From positions 159,461,583 to 159,525,582 of the forward strand of contig NC_133390.1 in the NCBI RefSeq assembly GCF_047511655.1: a stretch of 64,000 nucleotides of DNA, written 5' to 3'. Position 1 is the first letter of the stretch. Each line of letters starts with the position of its first letter. The DNA comes from Castor canadensis. Taxonomy: Eukaryota; Chordata; Mammalia; Rodentia; Castoridae. The notes beneath the pieces are model-generated. The model was not told where the DNA came from. It searched no databases and was given only the letters and a program-made list of their open reading frames with translations. The position numbers were made by a program, and so were the translations under genes. Below, piece after piece: positions 12,701 through 21,700 of the stretch.

Positions 12701-15700
12701 AATTATAAGACTTGAACACTTGAAAATTGTGAAACTAAAAGCCTAAATAAACAGAAAAACATCCTATTTTCATGGACTAGAGGACTTAATACTGTTAAGA
12801 AGGTAATATTAGCTGTGCGTCAGTGGTAAATAGTTTGTGAGACTCTATCTCAAAAATTCCAAACACAAAACAGGACTGGTAGAACTCCTGCCTAGCAAGC
12901 AAACCCCAGCACGATCATAAGAAAAAAAAGAAAAACTGAACCTAAAATTCATATGGAGTTACAGGAAACCCAAAATAGCCAAAACAATCTTGAAAAAAGA
13001 GGCACTACTGGTTTCAAACTTGCTACACAGCTAAAGCAATTAAAGCAGCGTAATAATGGTATAAAGAGAGATGAACAGCTAGAACAAAATTGAGAGTTTA
13101 GAAATAAAGCCAAGCTGGTGGGGTGGTAGAGTGCCTGCCTAACAAGCACTAGGACCAGAGTTCAAACTCTAGTACTGCAAAAAAAAAAAAAAAAAGAAAT
13201 ACAAAAATGTATACTCAATTCATTTATTTACTTATTTTTAAAAACAAGGTATTGCTATGTTGGCCAGGCTGGCCTTGAACTGTGGACTCAAGTAATCCTC
13301 CTGTTTTAGCATTCAAGGAGCTGGAAATACGAGTGCCTAGTATAGTTAACTAATTCTTGACAATGGAGCCAAGACTGGGAGAAATCAGTCTTTTCAACAA
13401 ATGGTGAGAAAATTGGATAGCCACATACAAAAGAATGCAGTTCACCCCTTACCTGATACCATATACAGAAATCAATTCAAGAAAATCACAGGCCTAAATA
13501 TAAGAATTAAAACTATAAAACTCTTAAAAGGAAGCATACAGGCTGGGGATGGCTCAGTGATAGAGTTCTTACGTAGCATGTATGAATCCCTGGATTCAAT
13601 TCCCAGAAACAACAAAAAAAAGTTAAGTCTTAAAAAAAAAAAAAAAAAAAAAACTGAAAGGATACACAAGCTGAGTGCACATGGCCATGGCTGCAATCTC
13701 AGGACTTGGGAGGCTGAGACAAGATGGAGAGTTTGAGGTTGGCCTGGGCTATAGTAAGACCCTGTCACAAAAAGCAAAAACAAAGGACAAACAAAAAAAT
13801 ACGTTTTGAGATGGGTGCAGTCCTCACACCTGTAATCCTAGCTACTGGGAAGGTAGAGATCAGGAAGATCTCAGTTTCAAGGCCAGCCCAAGGAAAAAAG
13901 TATGTGAGACTCAATCTCAACCAATAAAAGCTGGGTGTGATGGTAGTACCTGTCATTCCAGCCTAAATGGGAAATGTAAATAGGAAGAGCATGGCCCAGG
14001 CCAATCAAGGCAGAAATCTGAGACCCAGTGATGATTATTGCACAAATATGTGAACACATGAAAAACTACTGAATTATACTTTTTTTTTTTTTGCAGTACT
14101 GGGGTTTGAACTCAGGGCCTCATGACCCACCCCACCTTTTTGGTGATGGGTTTTTCCAAGACAGGGTCTTTAAACCAAAATCCTCCTGATCTCTGCTTCT
14201 GAGTAGCTAGCATTACAGATGTGAGTCACCGGCACCCAGCTGAACATTTTTTTTTTTTTTTTGATGGCACTGGAGTTTGAACTCAGGGCTTCGCACTTGC
14301 TAGGAAGGCTCTCCTACCACATGAGCCATTCTGCCAGCCCTTGAGTTATTCATTTTTAAAGCTTAATCTTATTGAATGTGAGTTATATATCTTTTTTTTT
14401 TTTTTTTTGTGGCAGTACTGGGCTTTGAACTCAGAGCCTTATGCTTGCTAGGCAGGTACTCTACAACTTGAGTCACTAATTTTTCCAGTCGCTAATTTTT
14501 TTTTTAGATATTTATTTATTTTGTGGTACTGCGGTTTGAACTCAGGGCCTACACCTTGAGCTTCTCCACCAGCCCTTTGTTTGTGATGGGTTTTTTGAGA
14601 TAGGGTCTCGGGGACTATTTGCCCAGGCTGGCTTCGAACTGAGATCTTCCTGATCTCTGCCTCCTGAGTAGTTAGGATTACTGGCATGAGCCACTGACGA
14701 CCAGCTCATTATTTTTAAAAATGTTTTATTGTTTTATTTATTTATTTATTTATTTATTTATGGTGGTACTGGGGTTTGAACTCAAGGTCTTGTGCTTGCT
14801 AGTCAAGTGCTCTCCCTTGAGCCATGCCTCCAGCCCTTACATCCAGGCATCGTTGTGTACATCTGTAAGCCCAGCACACAGGAGACTGTGGCAGAAGAAT
14901 CATGAGTTTGAGGCCATTCTGGACTACAAAGTAAGACCTTGTCTCAAAAATGGATTGAGAACTGAGTGCCAGAGTTCATGCCCGTAACCCTAGCTACTTT
15001 GGAGGCTGACATTGGGAGTATTGTGGGTTGAGGCCAACCCAGAGCAAAAAATTGTCAAGACTCCATCTCAATCAGTAGCTACTGCAGTAATACACACCTG
15101 TCATCCCAAGCTACACAGGAGTCTGAGATTGGAAGAACTGTATTTCTAGGCCAGTCTGGGCAAAAAAGTTTACAAGATCCCATCTCAAAAGAAAACAGCT
15201 GGAGATGGTGGTGTGAGCTTATCATCCCAGTGACCAAGGAAAGCTTAAAATAGAAGAATCATGATCCAAGCTGGCCTGGTGAAAAAATGAGATCCTATTT
15301 CCAAAATAACCACAGCAAAAAGAGCTGGTGGAATGGCTCAAGCAGTAGAGCACCTGCCTGGTAAGCTAGAAGCCCTGAGTTTAAATTCCAGTACCACAAA
15401 AAAGAAAAAAAAGAGAGAGGGACTGAGGGACTGGGAACTTGACTAAAGTGGTAAGTCACCTCCCTAGCAAGTGTGAGGTCCTGAGTTCAAACCCTACTAA
15501 TAGAAAAAACAAAACCACTTTAAAAATAATAAAATAAAAAATAAAAAGAAATGTGAATATCAGGCAAATCTCCCAAGGTTTTTGAGTAGAGGAAAAAAAA
15601 AGATGAAATGAGTGTTTTAGGAATAAAGTCTGGTGCAGATGTACAGGACATGTTAGAAGGTGATGGTTAAAGGTCTAGTTCAGGGAACAGAGCTCAAGTG

Positions 15701-18700
15701 CAGAGGTAGCTGAGATTCAGGATTCAATCCAGTCAAAGAAATGAGAGAAAAATATAATTCCAGAAACTTTGTAAGTAGTCTTAGATATGAATGTGAGATG
15801 AGAAAAATGATGATGATGAAAAAAAAAAAACAGTTTGGAGTAAGGGTTTTGTCTACAAATTACATGTTAGAATTTGTCTACGGACATTGGCATCCAAAAT
15901 TTGGTGGACAAGTTGTTTGCATGTACTATATCTACAACGGACATATAAGAAAATGGGCCAAAAAGGGTAATATGCAACAAAACTATACCTGCTTTATTTT
16001 TTCATACTAGGGTTTGAACTCAGGGTCTCACACTTGCTAGGCAGGTGCTCTACCACTCTCCAGCCCTTTTTTGTGTTAGGGTCTTGCAAACTATTTTCCT
16101 GGGCTCTCTTTGAACCATGATCCTCCTGATCTCTGCCTCTTGAGTAGCTAGGATTATAGGCATGAGCCCCAGCCTTTATTCTTTTTTGAGACAGGGTCTC
16201 AATAGCCCAAGGTGGATTCCCAGCCTCTTAAGTGCTGGGATTATAGGCATGCTGCACCACTTCAAGCCTATTAGTGATTTTTTTTCTTTGTTTTGGTGGT
16301 GATTAGGATTGAACCCATGTCCTCATACATGCTAGGCAAATGCTCTACAACTAAGCGTCACCCCCAGTCCCCACACTTCCTTTTTTAGGGGGACAAGAGG
16401 CATCAGTACAATGGAAGGAGGTCAGAGCTCTGCCACTATATGAGTCTCTGGCACTCTTCACTCCTGCCCAGTGGTTCTCATACGAACTAGAGAGCACCAA
16501 CAAAGTAAGAAACAAGACCGCCAGAGTAAAGAAGAATAGTACATACCTTTTTTATTTTTTGGTAGTGGTACTGGAGTTTGAATTTAGGGCCTCATGCTTG
16601 GTAGGCAGGCCCTTTACCACTTGAGCCACTCCATCAGTCTATAATATCCTTTTTTTTTTTTTGGTGGGACTGACGTTTGAACTAGGGCCTCATGCTTGCT
16701 AGGCAGGCACTCTACCACTTGAGCCCCAGTGCACACTTAAGGGAAACAAAAATCTCCTTTTCTGCCAGGCCTATTTCTCTATGCCCTGCCTTCACCATTA
16801 GATCAACCTTCAATCTCCAGGTAAAGCTGAAGACATAAATTTACAGGATAAAGCCAGGATCCTCCTATTTCACCCCTCATGCCAAGAGGCATTCCTACCT
16901 TTAAGTCAATGATGCCAGTCTTCTGCACTGGGAGGTAAGTGACCTGAAAGCCCTCAGCTTCCAATGAACGGCAGGAGTCCAAGACACATTTATGTTCTGT
17001 CTGGGTGGTGATCACATGCTTTTTCCGTGACTTATAGAACCTGGCCACACCCTAAAAATCAGTGATGGTTAAAAAAAGGGAGAACATACTCAGAAAGACA
17101 GCAGTGATTCAATCCATTTATAAAAAGACTTTTTTTTGTTTTTGGTGCTATGAATTGAACTGATGGCCTTGAGCATGCTAAAGACATTCTTTATCGTTTA
17201 TTAGATTTTCCAGCCAAATATGTGATACTTTTAATATCAAAAGCAACAATAAAGATAGCTTAAAAATTCCTAGAATATGGCCTGGTGGTAGAGTACCTGC
17301 CTAGCAAGCATGAGGCCTTGAATTCAAACCATAATAATACCAAAAAAAAAAAAAAATTCCTGTAATTTCAACTATTCAACTATTATAAAAAATAGAGAAG
17401 TAAGAACTATGCATTTAATTTAAGAAGACAATGGGGAGTGGAGGGGAGGATAAAGAATGATGGAGAAGGTGAATTCAAGTATGACATATTTGATATATTG
17501 TAAGAACTTTTGTATGCCACAATGTAGCCCCAGCATAACAATTAAAAATAAAAGAAAAGACAAGCACAGCCAACTGCAGTTACATGGGTTTGCAGACCCA
17601 GGGCTCAAGAGACTTGAACCTGTCTCAGAAAAAGAAAAAAAAAAAAAAAAAAAAAAAGGTGGGGCATGGCTCAGGTTAGAGACCACTTCCCTAACATGTG
17701 TGAGGCCCTGGGTTTAAGCCCCAGTACCAGAAAAAAAAAGAAAACAAAAGAAAAAGCAAATTCATATGTGATTATTTTCCCCCCAGAATAATAGTAAAGA
17801 GAATTAGTTTATAATTAACAGAATAGCTTTATGGAGCAAGTCAGGAGCCAGTGGCTCATACCTATAATCTTAACTACTCAGGAAGTAGAGACCAGGAGTA
17901 TTGGGGCTGGAAGCCAGCGGATGTAAATAGTTCATGAGTCTCTAGTCTCCAAAACCAATACAAAACAAGGCTGGTGGAGTGGCTCAAGTGGTAGTGTGTC
18001 TGACTAGCAAGCTTGAGGCCCTGAGTTCAGCCAAAAACAAAACAAAGACAAAAATAAAAATTCTGTTACTATTTATTAACAATGTAACTTAAATGATGTT
18101 CTCCCTTCCCCCAACTGTCTACCTTAGAAACATTCTATATAAAGTAGAATTCTCTAGTGGCAGACAGATATTTATCTATCCATACAGAACACTAAGAGGT
18201 ACACCATCAAGGTTATTCTAACCAATACTTGATCTCTAGGTATGGGATCTCTGTTAATTTCCAAAAAAAACATTTTCAAAGTTTTGTGGTGTGTGTCTGG
18301 GGGGGATGCGGTTAGGGAGACTGGGGTTTGAACTCAAGGCTTCACGCTTCCAAAACAGGAGTGCTATTGCTTGAGCAACACCTCTAGTTTATTTTCGAAG
18401 TTTTAAAAATGTTCCCCTTTAAAGAAATCATACCCACCTTTGGAAGGACTCTGTAGTCTCTCAAGTCCAAGAAGGAACACCTTCCTGCTAATGGGATTGG
18501 GCAGAGTACTGATGACTAGAGCCGATCCAGACCTCAGTCAAGGTCAGGTAACTTAGAACAGGGTCAGAAAAACCAACACTGACAGCATTGTTGAGAGAAG
18601 ATGGTGAGATAGGGTGGAGCCAAAGTTGAACATAACGAAGCCACAATTTTTTAGAAACTTGGTGCCAAAGATTCAAAGAATCTTTGATTATGTTCTATAG

Positions 18701-21700
18701 ACCATCAACATGACTACCAAGACTGGAATTTTTCTTACATTAGCATCAAGCAATGTCCCAAAGACAGAATGGCTGATCCCAGAATGAGTGACCAAGTGAA
18801 GGCCTACAGAGGGTACCAGAGCAAAGAGTAACTTCAAAATGGAGAAAAATTTTGTAAACAAATATGATCAGAAAGAAAAGAGAAGGCCAGGCACTAGTGG
18901 CTTACGCCTGTAATCCTAGCTACTCAGGTGGCAGAGATCAGGAGGATTGAGGTTTGAAGCCAGCCTGGGAAAATGGTTTGAGAGACCCTATCTCGAAAAT
19001 AACAAACATAAAAAGAGCTGATAGAGTGGCTCAAGGTGTAGGCCTTGAGTTCAAGTCCCAGAACTTCAGGGTTAAAAAAAAAAAAAAAAAGAAAGAAAGA
19101 AAGAAAGAAACTGGCCCAGTGCCAGTTGTCTTACAACTATAATCATAGCTACTCAGGAGGCAGAAATCGAGAGGATTGAGGTTTGAAGCTAGCCCAGGGA
19201 AACAGTTCAAGAGACCTTATCTTGAAAATACCCAACACAAAAAAAGGGCTGGCAAGTGGTATAAGCAGTAGAGGGCCTGCCTAGCAAACATGAGATTCTG
19301 AATTCAAACCCCATACCACCAAAAAAAAAAAAAAAAAAGAAAGAAAAGTGGCCTGCCTAAATAAAAGTACAAGGTCCTGAGTTCAAACGCCAGTACTGAA
19401 AAAAAAAAGGGAAAACTATTGGACGGTAACCCAAAATCAAATCTGTAAGAGTAAAAGTGAAGCTGGTAACAAAAGCTGAGAAACATACCAAAGTGTAAGT
19501 GATTCTGTACTTCATTTTAACTAGATACAACAAAACAAAACAGGGAGGAAAGGAGATGTGGCTCAAGCATTAGAGTGCCCGCTTTTACAAGTGTGAAGCC
19601 CTGAATTCAAACCTGAGTCTCACCAAAAAGAGGAAAAAAAAAATAGAGAACAGGGTTCATTCAGTCACTATGATCTACTCTCTTACATAGTTGTCATCCA
19701 AAAAACTAAGCGGTTAATCGCCTGAAAGTCACCTCCTTTCTTATCCAATCTACCCCACTAAACTTACATCAGTGACCCAAGCCTTGTATGCACATATGAA
19801 TAATAAAATTTAAAAAAAATAATAAATTAAAAAAAAAAACAAAAAACAACTTACATCAGTAAGAGCAAAGACTTAAGATATAGTAGATTGCAAAGAACTG
19901 AAGGAAGCAACAAATATTTTCTCTTCACAATAGGGTGGGGGTGGAGAGCAGATGGAAAAAAACATGTATGAGTCCAAATGATGAAGGAACACTAACCTTC
20001 AAAATTAAGAAGGCCTACATACGTGCCTTCTGATTCCTTTCTCTTACTATTCTATTTATTTATTTATTCATTTGTTTATTTACTTCTCCTAAGTTTGGAC
20101 TGGATGCTAAGGCCTTGCTCATGCTAGGTAAGCACTCTACCATTGAGCCATATGCCCAACCTGCCTTCTCTTACCTTAATCGCTATGTTGTTGGATTCCG
20201 TAGCGCCACTAGTGAAAATTATTTCACGAGGATCAGCTCCAATCAGAGATGCTACTTGCTGCAAGTCAAAAAACAAAGACACATAACATCATTTCTCCAG
20301 GCAGGAATGAGGCTGCAGATATGGCTGGGATGCAGATATAACTGGGACAGAGCACTGGAGCAAGAAGAACAGAGGACTACATTCTATTGACTGCCCAGGA
20401 GGATGCTCTGCACTTCTAGGCCTGACTAGGATCAGACAAGGGACAGATTGTTACATCTTGAATACCATCTTCTTTAACAGCCCAAGAAAGAAGACTAACA
20501 AGAATATTAAGTGGGCTTGGGTATTACATGTGAGAGTGCTTACCACAAGTGCAAGGCCCTTGGTTCAATCCCAACGCCCTTACCGACTTTCAAATATGTA
20601 TATGAGGTGATAATGACTTTTTTCTTTCTTTTTTTTTGTGGATTGGGGTTTGAACTCAGGACCTACACCTTGAGCCACTCCACCAGCCCTTTTTTGTAAA
20701 GGTTTTTTCCGAGGTAGGGTCTTGCAAACTATTATGCCCAAGCTGGCTTTGAACTGAAATCCTCCTGATCTCTGCCTCCTGAGTAGCTAGGATCACAGGC
20801 ATGAGCCACTGGCACCCAGCTAATAATATGGTTTTCAAAATGCACTTGTTGAGCTCTGTCTTACTATGTATAGATGATGTGTTAATAAACATTACTAGCA
20901 TTGTCTAATTTAATTCACCCAATAAATAACCTTACAGAGTAGGAACTTCTGCATTCTTCACTTGAAATATGAGGAAATTGAGGCTTAGACAAATTAGATA
21001 ATTTTTCCAAATTAATTTAGCTAGGAAATATGGGAACTAATCAAAGACATGTGGTCAAACTCCAAGACTACTCCCTGAATATCTTCTAAAAAGAACTCAA
21101 AATCATTTCCACCTCCATCCCTTCTATCAAGAAAGAAATGCCTCTCACAGACCACTGAACCTCTGAACTCCAAGCCTTAAACCTCTACACTAACCTCTCG
21201 AGCATGTTCCATGGCTGCCTCACTCTCCCAGCCATAAGCATGTGTCCGAGAGTGTGGGTTCCCATAGTAGTTGATGAGGTAAGGAAGCATGGCATCAAGC
21301 ACCCGGGGGTCCTGAGTACAAGAAGACAGATGAGCCTCCTTAAGCCCAGACAATTCATATCCCACTCTATCCCTAGGAACTGCCCATCCTGCTTCAACAC
21401 ATTCCCAACCTTTCAGACACTTGCCTAGGTTAGGCCCCATTCTTCCATCCCCTCAGGTACTAAATATCAACCTAATATACTCCTACTCCCAAACCATCTT
21501 CAATCATATTCTTCTACCATTCCCTTAGGTAATAGATGAACTTTGTCTTGTTCTGACAACTGTTTCTGCAGGTATTTCCATTCATGAGTGGCTGAGACAT
21601 GACAGAGACAGCAAACATCTCTTCTCACATATTGGTGAAAACTTGTATTAATAGAAGAAAATCAAGTCTAGGGGTGTAGCTCAGTGGAAGTGTGTGCTTA

